Below are positions 20,313 through 29,480 of a stretch of DNA of 64,000 bases, piece by piece. Below the pieces are notes generated by a model that saw only the letters and a program-made list of their open reading frames with translations, was not told the origin of the DNA and did not search any database. The DNA is taken from NCBI RefSeq assembly GCF_011617465.1, contig NZ_CP050153.1, positions 2,604,001-2,668,000 on the forward strand, read 5' to 3'. Both the position numbers and the translations under genes were made by a program. Numbering within the stretch: the first letter of the stretch is position 1; the number at the start of each line of letters is the position of its first letter. Origin of the DNA: Brevibacterium pigmentatum. GTDB taxonomy: Bacteria > Actinomycetota > Actinomycetes > Actinomycetales > Brevibacteriaceae.

Positions 20313-21932
20313 TCAGCCTGCTTCGGCCCCGGCGAGTGTCTCGAGACCGCCGATGAGCTTGACCTTGCCGTCCTTGGGCACGAGGAAGGTGAGCACCTGG
20401 GTGGTCTTCGTCGTCACAGGCTGCTGGGTCGACCCGGAGCCGACGAGCTCCTTCTGCGGCGACGACAGCGACAGGGTGCCGGTGCGTCCTTCCTTCGATT
20501 CGGGACTGATCGTCGATTCCGCGTCGATGACTCCCGTGACGATGGCGGCGTCACCGGCGGTGCCTTGGGCGACGAGCTCCTTGCCCGGGGTGTACTTGTA
20601 GTCCACTTCGGCCTTGCCTTCTTCGGCGCTGGCCTTCTGATCCTTCTGGTTCTTCCAGATGGACTTCGAGAAATCATCGGACTCGAACTTCTTCGCTTCC
20701 TTCGAGTCCGCTCCGCTGCCGAGAGCCTTCGCGTAGTCGGCGACGGCCTTCTCCGGAGTCGTGACGAAGTCCTTGGATCCTGGTTCGAGCATCTTCGCGC
20801 CCTGACGCGAGTCGGGCAGTTCGGGCAGCTTCGTGCCGGCCGTCAGCTGGGTCTGCGACCACAGTTTGTAGTCGCTGCGCGGATCCTCCTGGGTCAGCAC
20901 CAGCAACTGCGAGTTTCCGCCGGCGGAGGTGATGAGGCTGGTCACGCGCGGCCAGGCGTCGGTGGCGGAGGTGTAGTTGGCGACGATCTCTTCGCTGGCC
21001 ACTGCCGGCGCCATCTTCTGATCCTCGACCTTCTCCTTGACCTTGTACAGGTCTTCCCGCTGCTTGAGCGCGGGTCCGGTCGCACGTTCGGCCAGTGCCT
21101 TCTTATCGGTCTTCTTGTCCGCGGCCTTGACGTCGGCGGCCACGGAGTCGAGGATCCGCTTCGCCTGGTCGTCGGTGACTCCCGCGGCCGCTGAGCTCGG
21201 AGCCTCGGAGGGCTCGGGCTTGGGCAGCTCTTCCGGCCCGCAGGCGCTGAGCGCGAGCACGGGGACGACGGCGAATGCGGTGCCGTACTCGGCGAGCTTG
21301 CGGCGGCGCTCCTGGCGAGCCTTGCGCCGGTTCGCTTCCTTCTTCGAATTGTTCGCGCCGAGGAAGAGGAGGACGACGCCGACGATGAAGATGACACCGC
21401 CGATGATCATCAGCGGGAGCGCCCATGGGGTCTCGGCATGGTTGGGCCAAGTCAGGGTCACGGATTCGACCTTTCCGGCTTCTCCGTCGCCGGCGACGAG
21501 GAATCCGGTGCGGTTGGCGTCGTCGTTCCATTCCAGTTCCACCGAATCGGTGCCGGTGACCTCGGACTGCCACAGATCGGCCCCGGCGGGGTTGGGAACC
21601 TTGCCCTCGCCGTCGGTGCCCTTGACCGTGAGCTTGCCGCCTTCGGCGATCCCGGTGACGCGATCATAGGCGGACTGTCCCGCCCAGGCTTCGACGTTCT
21701 CGATCGGAGCTTGGGCGATCGTGAGATCACCGCTGCCCTCGACCGTCAGGGTCGCAGGCGTTTCGTAGAGGTTGAGCATTCCGGGGTCGACGATGACTGC
21801 CGGTTTGTCGGCGTCGATCTGTGCGGTGGCAGTGATCGTATCCTCCGGCGCCCACAGGGTCTTCTGCAGGATGCCGAGGCCACCGACGACGACACCCACC
21901 ACCATGAGAATCACAGCGATTGTGTAACGCAC
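20313..21932 (-). CDS. membrane protein with an internal lipobox (paralog of 17346-19193)
   Basis: The start is GTG 21932 with GGGAAGG. The 539-residue protein has TM1 (YTIAVILMVVGVVVGGLGIL), an extracytoplasmic beta-rich domain, TM2 (WALPLMIIGGVIFIVGVVLLFLG), a very basic linker (KKEANRRKARQERRRK), then a signal-like helix ending in the lipobox ALSAC at about residue 223, followed by an exported Lys/Glu-rich domain to the end. The basic linker would keep that segment in the cytoplasm, so the second helix re-enters the membrane and could be cut by Lsp to free a lipoprotein. It is separated from the thioredoxin by 151 bp. Function unknown. Confidence 0.75.
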   Translation of the reverse strand: MRYTIAVILMVVGVVVGGLGILQKTLWAPEDTITATAQIDADKPAVIVDPGMLNLYETPATLTVEGSGDLTIAQAPIENVEAWAGQSAYDRVTGIAEGGKLTVKGTDGEGKVPNPAGADLWQSEVTGTDSVELEWNDDANRTGFLVAGDGEAGKVESVTLTWPNHAETPWALPLMIIGGVIFIVGVVLLFLGANNSKKEANRRKARQERRRKLAEYGTAFAVVPVLALSACGPEELPKPEPSEAPSSAAAGVTDDQAKRILDSVAADVKAADKKTDKKALAERATGPALKQREDLYKVKEKVEDQKMAPAVASEEIVANYTSATDAWPRVTSLITSAGGNSQLLVLTQEDPRSDYKLWSQTQLTAGTKLPELPDSRQGAKMLEPGSKDFVTTPEKAVADYAKALGSGADSKEAKKFESDDFSKSIWKNQKDQKASAEEGKAEVDYKYTPGKELVAQGTAGDAAIVTGVIDAESTISPESKEGRTGTLSLSSPQKELVGSGSTQQPVTTKTTQVLTFLVPKDGKVKLIGGLETLAGAEAG

Positions 21933-22195
21933 GTGCGAACCTTCCCTCAGCCGAGCAAAATGGCACCCCTCGTTCGGGGACACTCCAAGTTTAAGTCACT
22001 TACCGGACATCGCCTTTGTGCGCACACTCAGTGTGTGTCGACGTTCACAGGCACTCCCCTCCCCCGAACGTCACCGAGGCGGCCCTCCGACAGCCGTCCG
22101 TGCCCCGTCCTCCACCCTCGCCGAGGCGGGCGCGATCCCGCCCGCGGATGGGCACCGATTCGGTCCCGGAATGTCCCCAACACCGCCCCCTGCCC

Positions 22196-22201
22196 TAAGC
22201 T
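22196..22201 (+). promoter_or_regulatory. -10 box of leaderless orn promoter
   Basis: TAAGCT ends seven bases before the orn GTG (22208). Confidence 0.5.
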
Positions 22202-22207
22202 GGGCGG

Positions 22208-22828
22208 GTGAGCAACAACAGAATTGTGTGGATCGACTGCGAAATGACCGGCCTCGACGAGGTGCGGGACGAACTCATCGAGGTGGCTGCGATCGTCACC
22301 GACTTCGAGCTCAACCCCCTCGACGACGGAATCGACATCGTCATCAAGCCCTCGGCGGATGCACGGGCGAACATGAACGAATTCGTCACGAACATGCACA
22401 CCACCTCGGGCCTGATCACCGAACTCGATGCGGGCACCACAGTCGCCGAGGCGCAGACCCGAGTCCTCGAATACGTGAAGAAGCATGTCCCCGAGGCCGG
22501 CAAGGCACCGCTGGGAGGGAACTCGGTCGGCACCGACAAGGTGTTCCTCACCAAACAGATGCCCGAACTCGTCGAGCACCTGCACTACCGGATCATCGAT
22601 GTCTCCTCGATCAAGGAACTGTCCAAGCAGTGGTTCCCACGCGCCTACTTCCAGGCACCGGCCAAGCACGGTGGCCACCGTGCACTCGGAGACATCATCG
22701 ACTCGATCATCGAGCTCCAGTACTACCGGAAGGCCGTGTTCTCCGCCGAGGGGCCGAGTTCCGATGAGGCGAAATCGATTGCCGCCGAGGTGGCCGAGGC
22801 CTACCCGAAGGCGACCGACGAGGACTGA
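22208..22828 (+). CDS. orn: oligoribonuclease
   Basis: Orn is a DEDDh 3'-5' exoribonuclease that degrades 2-5 nt RNAs, including pGpG. The 206-residue protein has ExoI (WIDCEMTGLD), ExoII (GNSVGTDKVFL) and ExoIII (HRALGDIIDSI) with the DEDDh His in GGHRALGD. It begins with GTG at 22208, with a TAAGCT -10 only six bases before, so the mRNA is probably leaderless. A strong palindromic terminator follows. Confidence 0.95.
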   Translation: MSNNRIVWIDCEMTGLDEVRDELIEVAAIVTDFELNPLDDGIDIVIKPSADARANMNEFVTNMHTTSGLITELDAGTTVAEAQTRVLEYVKKHVPEAGKAPLGGNSVGTDKVFLTKQMPELVEHLHYRIIDVSSIKELSKQWFPRAYFQAPAKHGGHRALGDIIDSIIELQYYRKAVFSAEGPSSDEAKSIAAEVAEAYPKATDED

Positions 22829-22857
22829 CCGCCGCCTTCCGAGGCGATCGTGAGCAC

Positions 22858-22887
22858 AGCCCGGTTCCGCAGCTGCGGAACCGGGCT
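22858..22887. terminator. terminator after orn
   Basis: A perfect loopless 30-bp palindrome (AGCCCGGTTCCGCAG and its complement) is followed by GTTCATTCTC. Confidence 0.75.
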
Positions 22888-22930
22888 GTTCATTCTCTGA
22901 GACCAGCCGGATCTGAACCCGAGCGTTCGA

Positions 22931-22947
22931 TATGATGGTTTCATCAT
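22931..22947 (+). promoter_or_regulatory. ArsR-family operator over the -10 and start codon
   Basis: A -10 TATGAT (22931-22936) overlaps a perfect inverted repeat ATGATG-GTTT-CATCAT (22932-22947). The repeat runs into the ATG of the regulator gene. Binding by the encoded ArsR protein would block transcription, so autoregulation of the arsR-sulP pair is likely. Confidence 0.6.
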
Positions 22948-23317
22948 GCCATTGAATCAGCTTCAGCGACCCCTGTACGAGGTCAAGGCGAACCTCTTCA
23001 AGGGCCTCGCCCACCCCTTCCGCATCCGCATCCTCGAGCTCCTCTCCGGCAACGACGAGGTCAGCGTGGCCGATCTGCAGGCCGAGACCGCGCTCGAGGC
23101 CTCGCACCTCTCGCAGCATCTCGCAGTGCTGCGGCGCCACCGTCTCGTCGAATCCGAACGTCGGGCCAGCCATGTCTACTACCGTCTGGCCGACCGGCGC
23201 ACCGCAGAGCTGCTCGCGGTGGCCAGGAGCCTGCTGCTGACGATGCTCGAAGACGATGAGCAGCGACTCGCCGAAGCCCGTTCGCTGCCAAAGATCCCGG
23301 GCGCGGATACGGCATGA
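22946..23317 (+). CDS. ArsR-family winged-helix regulator
   Basis: The 123-residue protein has the ArsR fold: KGLAHPFRIRILELLSG (helices 1-2), VSVADLQAETALEASHLSQHLAVLRRHRLVESERR (recognition helix and wing, quoted from its parts) and a C-terminal dimerisation helix. There is no CVC or other obvious metal motif, so the ligand may be anion-linked or redox rather than metal. It overlaps the SulP gene by four bases (ATGA), which suggests it regulates that transporter. The ATG is only nine bases after the -10, so the leader is minimal. Confidence 0.88.
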   Translation: MPLNQLQRPLYEVKANLFKGLAHPFRIRILELLSGNDEVSVADLQAETALEASHLSQHLAVLRRHRLVESERRASHVYYRLADRRTAELLAVARSLLLTMLEDDEQRLAEARSLPKIPGADTA

Positions 23318-24978
23318 GCCCGACATCTCCGCTGCGCCGCACCCGATCTCTGCTGCCGTCGGTCGCCGACTACCGTGAGACCCGCCGCTCCTGGCCGAAG
23401 GACCTCCTCGCCGGCGCCACTGTCGGCATCGTCGCCCTGCCCCTGGCTCTCGGCTTCGGAGTCAGCTCCGGGCTCACTGCCGATCAGGGACTCATCACCG
23501 CAATCGTCGCAGGCTTCCTCGCCGCGGTCTTCGGCGGATCCCACCTGCAGATCTCCGGTCCCACTGGTGCCATGGCCGTCGTCCTCGTGCCGTTCGTCGC
23601 CAGCCACGGCGCCGAGGCCGTCATCGCCGTCACCCTCATCGCCGGACTCATCGTCGTCGTGGCCGGACTGCTCCGGCTCGGCCGGACGGTGTCCTTCATC
23701 CCCTGGCCGGTGATCGAAGGCTTCACCGTCGGCATCGCTGCGATCATCTTCCTCCAACAGGTGCCGTTCGTGACGGCCCCCGATGATCTGGCTCCGGGCG
23801 AGGTGAGCACGAATGCCTTCGCCGCCGCCGTGCAGCTCGTTTCGTCGGCGGACTGGTCGTATCTGCCCTACTCCCTGGGTGCGGTCGCGATCGTCGCCGT
23901 CTGCATGCTGCTGGCTCCGAAGTTCCATGAGTCGATCCCCGGATCATTGGTCGGCATCGTCGTCGTCACCGTGCTCGCCGGAATCGTGCCCAATCCCCTG
24001 GCCACGATCGAAGAGATCCCCCAGTCGCTGCCGACCCCCAGCCTGCCGGTCGTCGACCCGGCCTCCCTGCCGTCACTGCTGCCGGCGGCGGGCACGATCG
24101 CCGCGCTCGCGGCCATTGAGTCGCTGCTTTCGGCCAGGGTCGCCTCGTCGATGTCCGACGCCGGCGCCTACCAGCCTGACCGTGAGCTCGTCGGCCAGGG
24201 CGTCGCCTCGATCGGATCGTCGCTGTTCGGCGGCATCCCTGCCACCGGTGCCATCGCCCGCACCTCCGTGAACATCCGTGCCGGCGGTCGCACGCGCCTG
24301 GCCTCGATCGTCCACGCGGCCGTGCTGCTGCTCATCGTGCTGGTGGCTGCGGGACCGGTGAGTCGGATTCCGCTGGCGGCCCTCGGCGGAGTCCTCTTCG
24401 TCACGGCGGTCCGGATGGTCGATCTCAAGACGATGCGGTCGATTCTGCGCTCGACGAAGTCCGATGCCTTCGGGTTCGTCATCACTGCGCTCATCACCAT
24501 CTCATTCGACCTCATCGTCGCCGTGGGCATCGGCGTCGTCGTTGCCGCGGTCTTCGCTCTGCGGAAGCTGTCGTCGATCACCTCGGTGCGCATCGAACGA
24601 CTCTCGGAATCAGAGTCCGAGTATCCGGGTGCTGAGAGGATCGCCATCGTCCATTTCCACGGACCGCTGTTCTTCGCCTCGGCCGACCGCATCTCGGATG
24701 AGGTTCTGAGGCTGCGGGGAGTCGAGGTCGTCGTGCTGCGCATGTCGCAGCTCGAACTCGTCGACGCCACCGGCGCACACATCCTCACCGATATGGTCAC
24801 AGCCTTCGAACGCCGCGGGATCACTGTGCTCATCAAGGGCGTCAGAGACAGCCAGGCCGGACTGTTCGAACAGGTCGGGGTGCTCGCCGCACTGCGCCAC
24901 CACAAGCATCTCTTCGATGAGCTGCCTGCTGCCCTCGCCCATGCCCGCTCGCATGTGGAGCGGGCACGGCAGAGCTGA
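23314..24978 (+). CDS. SulP-family anion transporter with STAS domain
   Basis: The 554-residue protein has the SulP membrane domain (about residues 25-405; LLAGATVGIVALPLALGFGVSSG, GPTGAMAVVLVPFVA) and a C-terminal cytoplasmic STAS domain (about 430-545; IAIVHFHGPLFFASADRI, VVLRMSQLELVDATGAH). It imports an inorganic anion (sulfate or bicarbonate), probably with Na+ or H+. The substrate cannot be decided from sequence. The paired ArsR gene points to conditional expression. A second SulP occurs at 31620-33170, of a different subtype. Confidence 0.9.
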   Translation: MSPTSPLRRTRSLLPSVADYRETRRSWPKDLLAGATVGIVALPLALGFGVSSGLTADQGLITAIVAGFLAAVFGGSHLQISGPTGAMAVVLVPFVASHGAEAVIAVTLIAGLIVVVAGLLRLGRTVSFIPWPVIEGFTVGIAAIIFLQQVPFVTAPDDLAPGEVSTNAFAAAVQLVSSADWSYLPYSLGAVAIVAVCMLLAPKFHESIPGSLVGIVVVTVLAGIVPNPLATIEEIPQSLPTPSLPVVDPASLPSLLPAAGTIAALAAIESLLSARVASSMSDAGAYQPDRELVGQGVASIGSSLFGGIPATGAIARTSVNIRAGGRTRLASIVHAAVLLLIVLVAAGPVSRIPLAALGGVLFVTAVRMVDLKTMRSILRSTKSDAFGFVITALITISFDLIVAVGIGVVVAAVFALRKLSSITSVRIERLSESESEYPGAERIAIVHFHGPLFFASADRISDEVLRLRGVEVVVLRMSQLELVDATGAHILTDMVTAFERRGITVLIKGVRDSQAGLFEQVGVLAALRHHKHLFDELPAALAHARSHVERARQS

Positions 24979-24985
24979 TCGTGCC

Positions 24986-25906
24986 TCAGCCGGCCTTCTT
25001 CTCGGGGCGGGCGAAGATGTTCGACGGGAAGGCACCTGACTTCGCGATGACGCGCACCAGGTCACGGCTCGGTGAGAGCAGCGATTCGATCGTCTCGTCG
25101 TCGAGTGCCGACCATGCGGCTGCGACGGTGCCGTCGGTGAGGACTTCGACCTGTTCCTTCAGGTCACGTCCCGCCTCGGTGATGGTGGGAAGGTCGTACC
25201 CACGGTCGTCCTTGTCCACGGTGATCAGCCCCGCCTCGGCGAGCCTGGTCTGCGCGGTCTTCCATTCCGCATCGGTGTAGCCGCGCGTCTTCTGTGCCGC
25301 TCGCGGACGGAATCCTGCACCGGTCGCGACGTCGAGCATGAGGGCGTCGATTCCGGGCACGCCGGCGGTGACGAGTGAGGCGACATGGCCGTCGCCGCGG
25401 AATTCGCGGGCCACGGTCGCCACGTCCCACATCCTCTCGAACGCGGTGGCCGCCTGGTGGCCGCCGATGACGTCGGCGGTGGCCGCGGCCAGTGTGCGGC
25501 CGGAGAAGTCCATGGCGGCGAGCACAGGAGCCAGCGTCTCCGTCATCTGGTGGGCCGCCTCGGTGAGCAGGGCGATGTCGTCACGGTCGCCGAAGAGTTC
25601 GGCCATGAATGCGGACACGGCGTCGAAGCGGGCCTGGACCATCTGCTCCGGGCTCACCGTCTCCCACAGTCGCGGCAGCAGATCGGCGACGAAATTCGGG
25701 GAATAGTTGTAGTACGCGGCGGACACGACTCCGGGATTCACCCGCCCCAGCGGCGCCGAACGCGCGGCCATATTGCCCTCGACTCCGGGTTCGAGTCCGT
25801 ACTTGGCGTATTCGGCGCCGACCGTCTGTGAGAAGTACATCGACGAGTGGAAGGAGTTGATGCGGGCCGAGACCGTTCTGATGTTCTGTGTGCGCTGGGA
25901 ATCCAT
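24986..25906 (-). CDS. SCO6745-like protein (helix-rich, winged-helix-like)
   Basis: The 306-residue product begins MDSQRTQNIRTVSARINSFHSS and matches the SCO6745 group of actinobacterial proteins as I remember them. The N-terminal helical region carries GLEPGVEGNMAARSAPLGRV. The C-terminal half looks like a MarR/winged-helix domain (GYTDAEWKTAQTRLAEAGLITVD.., then LPTITEAGRDLKEQVE). A TAGGAT -10 (25913-25918) sits six bases before the ATG, so the mRNA is probably leaderless. It converges on the SulP gene. The biochemical role is unknown. Confidence 0.75.
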   Translation of the reverse strand: MDSQRTQNIRTVSARINSFHSSMYFSQTVGAEYAKYGLEPGVEGNMAARSAPLGRVNPGVVSAAYYNYSPNFVADLLPRLWETVSPEQMVQARFDAVSAFMAELFGDRDDIALLTEAAHQMTETLAPVLAAMDFSGRTLAAATADVIGGHQAATAFERMWDVATVAREFRGDGHVASLVTAGVPGIDALMLDVATGAGFRPRAAQKTRGYTDAEWKTAQTRLAEAGLITVDKDDRGYDLPTITEAGRDLKEQVEVLTDGTVAAAWSALDDETIESLLSPSRDLVRVIAKSGAFPSNIFARPEKKAG

Positions 25907-25912
25907 ATCGTC

Positions 25913-25918
25913 ATCCTA
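25913..25918 (-). promoter_or_regulatory. -10 box of the leaderless SCO6745-like gene
   Basis: TAGGAT on the minus strand, six bases before the ATG at 25906. A 9-bp inverted repeat TCCTATGGG/CCCATAGGA (25914-25922 and 25996-26004) includes this box. Confidence 0.45.
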
Positions 25919-26086
25919 TGGGCGGTCCCGTCCCAGGTAAATGGGTCTGCACGTGCATCGTCGCCGCTCTGATCGGCGCCGGAGATTAGCGCAGTCCCAT
26001 AGGACCTAAATCGCTTGCCCCTCCCCCGAGGTGGCCGGACTTCCGCGTCGATCCGCGCACCGGCGCGCCCCTCCGGTCGTGTCCAT

Positions 26087-26114
26087 TTGCCGCGTCAGGA
26101 CCCGGTGCTACGGT
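26087..26114 (+). promoter_or_regulatory. candidate promoter of lutABC
   Basis: TTGCCG (26087-26092) and TACGGT (26109-26114) are spaced by 16 bases, about 100 bases before lutA. No recognised LutR-type operator was seen in the rest of this 309-base gap. Confidence 0.4.
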
Positions 26115-26215
26115 CTGAGCACGGAGTGACACGGACCGTTTGCGACCACGGCATCGTCCCGGTCGGAAGCCGATCCCGCCAACCGCATCAGCACAGCGTC
26201 CGGCTTGGAGGTCAG

Positions 26216-27211
26216 ATGAGGATCGCACTGTTCGCCACCTGCATCGTCGATGCGATGTATCCCGAGGTTGCGCAGGCAACCGTGAGAATTCTGCGCCGAC
26301 TCGGCCATGAGGTGATCTTCCCCGAAGGCCAGTCGTGCTGTGGGCAGATGCACATCAACTCCGGCAAGTTCGCGCAGGCCGAACCGGTCATCGCCAATCA
26401 CGTCCGCGCTTTCACAAGCACCGAATGGGATGTCGCCGTCGCCCCGTCCGCCTCCTGCGTGGCCTCGCTCGGCCACCAGCAGCCGATGGTCGCCACCCGG
26501 ATGGGCAATGATGCCCTGGCTTCCGAGGCCGCCGAGGTGGCCGAACGCACCTATGAGCTCACCCAGTTCCTCACCGACGTCCAAGGCGTCACGGATGCCG
26601 CGGCCGATCTCGGGTCCTATTTCCCGCACCGCGTGACGTATCACCCGTCGTGCCACGGAATGCGGCTGCTGCGCCTCGGCGATCGACAGTCCTCCCTCGT
26701 CCGGTCCGTCGAGGGCATCGACTTCGTCGAACTGCCTCTGGCCGATTCCTGCTGCGGGTTCGGCGGCACTTTCTCCGTGAAGAACCCGGAGGTGTCCTCG
26801 GCGATGCTCGCCGACAAGGTGCGCACGATCCAGGCGACCGAAGCCGATGTCTGCACCGGCGGCGATGCCTCCTGTCTGCTGCACATCGGCGGTGGAATGT
26901 CGCGGTTCGAACGCACCGGAAGCTGCGACGGCGCCCCGGACGTCACCGCCGTCCACGTCAAGGAGACGAGCTCGACCGATGAGCGGGGGCACACGACCGA
27001 GACGCTGACGACGGTCGTCGGTGCCGACGATGACGACCACCTCACCCCAGGCCATCGGGGCACCTCTCCGGCCGAGCCGAGCCGCACCCAGTCCGGGTTC
27101 CGCGTCGGTCAAGCCGCGGTCCATCTGGCCCGGATCCTCGCATCGACGAAGGAGGACCCGCTGCGGGTGCCGAGCGAAGGAGCAGAAGTGAGCGGAGGGA
27201 GCCTGCGATGA
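26216..27211 (+). CDS. lutA: L-lactate utilization protein LutA (CCG-domain Fe-S protein)
   Basis: LutA forms the L-lactate dehydrogenase complex with LutB and LutC. Two cysteine-rich CCG motifs are present: GQSCCGQMHINSG and DSCCGFGGTFSVKN, with C-terminal GGDASCLLHIGGG. The start is ATG 26216 after GGAGG. At 331 residues it is longer than the usual ~240. An acidic, Thr/Ser-rich insert of about 65 residues (from FERTGSCDGAPDV to SRTQSGFRVG) separates GGGMSR from the normal AVHLARILAST end. It overlaps lutB by four bases. Confidence 0.92.
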   Translation: MRIALFATCIVDAMYPEVAQATVRILRRLGHEVIFPEGQSCCGQMHINSGKFAQAEPVIANHVRAFTSTEWDVAVAPSASCVASLGHQQPMVATRMGNDALASEAAEVAERTYELTQFLTDVQGVTDAAADLGSYFPHRVTYHPSCHGMRLLRLGDRQSSLVRSVEGIDFVELPLADSCCGFGGTFSVKNPEVSSAMLADKVRTIQATEADVCTGGDASCLLHIGGGMSRFERTGSCDGAPDVTAVHVKETSSTDERGHTTETLTTVVGADDDDHLTPGHRGTSPAEPSRTQSGFRVGQAAVHLARILASTKEDPLRVPSEGAEVSGGSLR

Positions 27212-28731
27212 CCTTTCTGGGAATGCCGCTGCTGCCGTCGAAGCGACGCAGCGATCTGCCCGGCGGGCAGGGCAACATCATCGAAGCCGAGGCCTTTCCC
27301 GAGGCCTCGCACGAACATCTGAGCAACCAGCAGCTGCGCAACAACATCGGCCACGCCACCTCGACGATTCGGTCCAAGCGCGCCGAGGTCGTCTCCGAGC
27401 TCGACGACTGGGAAGCCCTGCGCGACGCCGGTGAGGCCACGAAGAACGAAGTGATGGCGAACCTGCCCGAGTACCTCGCGCAGTTCGAAGAGGCATTCAC
27501 CGCCGCCGGCGGCATCATCCACTGGGCCCGCGACGCCGATGAGGCCAATGCCATCGTCACCGAACTTATCGAGGACAATGCGCCGATGCTCGAGACCGGT
27601 CGTCGCGAGGTCATCAAGGTCAAGTCGATGGCCACCCAGGAGATCGGTCTCAACGAACACCTCGAGGCCGAAGGCATCGATGCGTTCGAGACGGATCTGG
27701 CCGAACTCATCGTCCAGCTCGGCGAGGACAAACCCAGCCACATCCTCGTTCCCGCCATCCACCGCAACCGGGATGAGATCCGTGAGATCTTCATGGACAA
27801 GATGCCCGACGCCGGGGAACTGACGAACGAACCTGCCGTCCTCGCCGAGGCGGCCCGCCGACACCTGCGCCACAAATTCCTCACCACGAAGGTCGCGATC
27901 TCCGGAGCGAACTTCGGCATCGCGGAGACCGGCACCCTCGGCGTCGTGGAGTCCGAAGGCAACGGGCGCATGTGCCTGACCCTGCCGGAGACCCTCATCA
28001 CGGTCATGGGCATCGAGAAGCTGCTGCCGAAGTTCGCCGACCTCGAGGTGTTCCTGCAGCTGCTGCCACGCTCGTCGACGGGTGAGCGGATGAACCCGTA
28101 CACCTCGTTCTGGACAGGGAAGTCCGAGGGAGACGGTCCGCAGAACGTCCATCTCGTTCTCCTCGACAACGGACGCACCCGGGCCCTGGCCGATGAGCAC
28201 GGACGTACGGCGCTCAACTGCATCCGCTGCTCGGCATGCATGAACGTCTGCCCCGTCTACGAGCGCACCGGCGGCCACGCCTACGGCTCGACCTATCCGG
28301 GACCGATCGGAGCGATCCTATCCCCGCTGCTCACGGGAGTCCAAGAACAGGGCAACGGTTCTCTGCCGTACGCGTCGAGCCTGTGCGGCGCCTGCTACGA
28401 CGTGTGCCCTGTGAAGATCAACATCCCGGAGATCCTCGTCCATCTGCGGGGCGAAGATGTCAAAGCCAACCACTCCCCTGTGTCCTCCCAACTCGACACC
28501 GCCCTCACCGGCGCGTCATGGATGATGGGCGACGGGAAGCGGATGGCCGCGGCGGAGAGGGGACTGCCTCTCGCGCACAAGGTCACCAGCGGTGAGCAGA
28601 TCAACGCTCTGCCCGGAATCGCCAGTGCCTGGACATCGAGCCGGGACATCCCGGCCCTGCCCGAGAAGAGCTTCCGACAGCTGTGGGCCGAAGAGGAAGC
28701 GAACGACCGCGACGAGGAGGGACAGCGATGA
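27208..28731 (+). CDS. lutB: L-lactate utilization iron-sulfur protein LutB
   Basis: The 507-residue protein has an N-terminal LUD domain and two C-terminal 4Fe-4S clusters, CIRCSACMNVCPVYERTGG and CGACYDVCPVKINIPEIL. It carries electrons from lactate oxidation, presumably to quinone. The overlaps ATGA with lutA and lutC indicate a strictly coupled operon. Confidence 0.95.
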   Translation: MTFLGMPLLPSKRRSDLPGGQGNIIEAEAFPEASHEHLSNQQLRNNIGHATSTIRSKRAEVVSELDDWEALRDAGEATKNEVMANLPEYLAQFEEAFTAAGGIIHWARDADEANAIVTELIEDNAPMLETGRREVIKVKSMATQEIGLNEHLEAEGIDAFETDLAELIVQLGEDKPSHILVPAIHRNRDEIREIFMDKMPDAGELTNEPAVLAEAARRHLRHKFLTTKVAISGANFGIAETGTLGVVESEGNGRMCLTLPETLITVMGIEKLLPKFADLEVFLQLLPRSSTGERMNPYTSFWTGKSEGDGPQNVHLVLLDNGRTRALADEHGRTALNCIRCSACMNVCPVYERTGGHAYGSTYPGPIGAILSPLLTGVQEQGNGSLPYASSLCGACYDVCPVKINIPEILVHLRGEDVKANHSPVSSQLDTALTGASWMMGDGKRMAAAERGLPLAHKVTSGEQINALPGIASAWTSSRDIPALPEKSFRQLWAEEEANDRDEEGQR

Positions 28732-29450
28732 CCGATACCGCCCGCGAGGAGATCCTCGCCCGCATCAGCGAAGCACTCGGTCGCCGCGGCGGCGGGGAAT
28801 ACGTGTCGTCGTCTCCGCGGACGGCGGTACCGGGCACCGGCGGCACGGCACATGCCGAATCCGGTGGAGTCGCCTCGGCGAACACCGCCGCCACGGCCGC
28901 CGACGCCGGATACCACCATGAGGGCACACACACGGGTGAGAGCCTCATCGAGCTGCTCATCGACCGTCTCGTCGACTACAAAGCCAACATCCACCGCGCC
29001 GACGGCGACCCGAGCGCGACGATCGCCGAACTCATCGGCGGCCATTCCTCGGTCGTCGTCCCCCGCGGTCTCGACTCGTCCTGGCTGGCGGGGTACTCCG
29101 GTGGGGTGCGGGTCGATGCTCCGGGTGAGGAACTCAGCGTCGACGAACTCGACGCTCAGGGGGCGGTTGTGACCGCCTCGGCGGTGGCGATCGCGCAGAC
29201 GGGCACCATCGTCCTCGACGGATCGGACGAGTGCGGGCGGAGGGCGATCACGCTCGTGCCCGACCATCATGTGTGCATCGTCCGGACGGACGACATCGTC
29301 GACATCGTCCCTGAGGGAATATCCCGGCTCGACGCGCACGCACCGCTGACGTTCATCTCCGGCCCCTCGGCCACGAGCGACATCGAGCTCAGCCGGGTCG
29401 AAGGAGTGCACGGACCGCGCACCCTCGACGTCATCATCCTCAGCAGTTGA
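28728..29450 (+). CDS. lutC: L-lactate utilization protein LutC
   Basis: The 240-residue LUD-domain protein is the third subunit. VTASAVAIAQTGTIVLDGSDECGRRAITLVPD contains the conserved core of the family, given here as one recognisable block (about residues 145-175), and HVCIVRTDDIVDIVPEG follows. The ATG at 28728 overlaps the lutB stop. A Gly/Ser/Ala-rich insert occupies about residues 20-60. Confidence 0.93.
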   Translation: MTDTAREEILARISEALGRRGGGEYVSSSPRTAVPGTGGTAHAESGGVASANTAATAADAGYHHEGTHTGESLIELLIDRLVDYKANIHRADGDPSATIAELIGGHSSVVVPRGLDSSWLAGYSGGVRVDAPGEELSVDELDAQGAVVTASAVAIAQTGTIVLDGSDECGRRAITLVPDHHVCIVRTDDIVDIVPEGISRLDAHAPLTFISGPSATSDIELSRVEGVHGPRTLDVIILSS

Positions 29451-29480
29451 GCGCAGCAGGGACCTTCGATTCTGCCGAGC

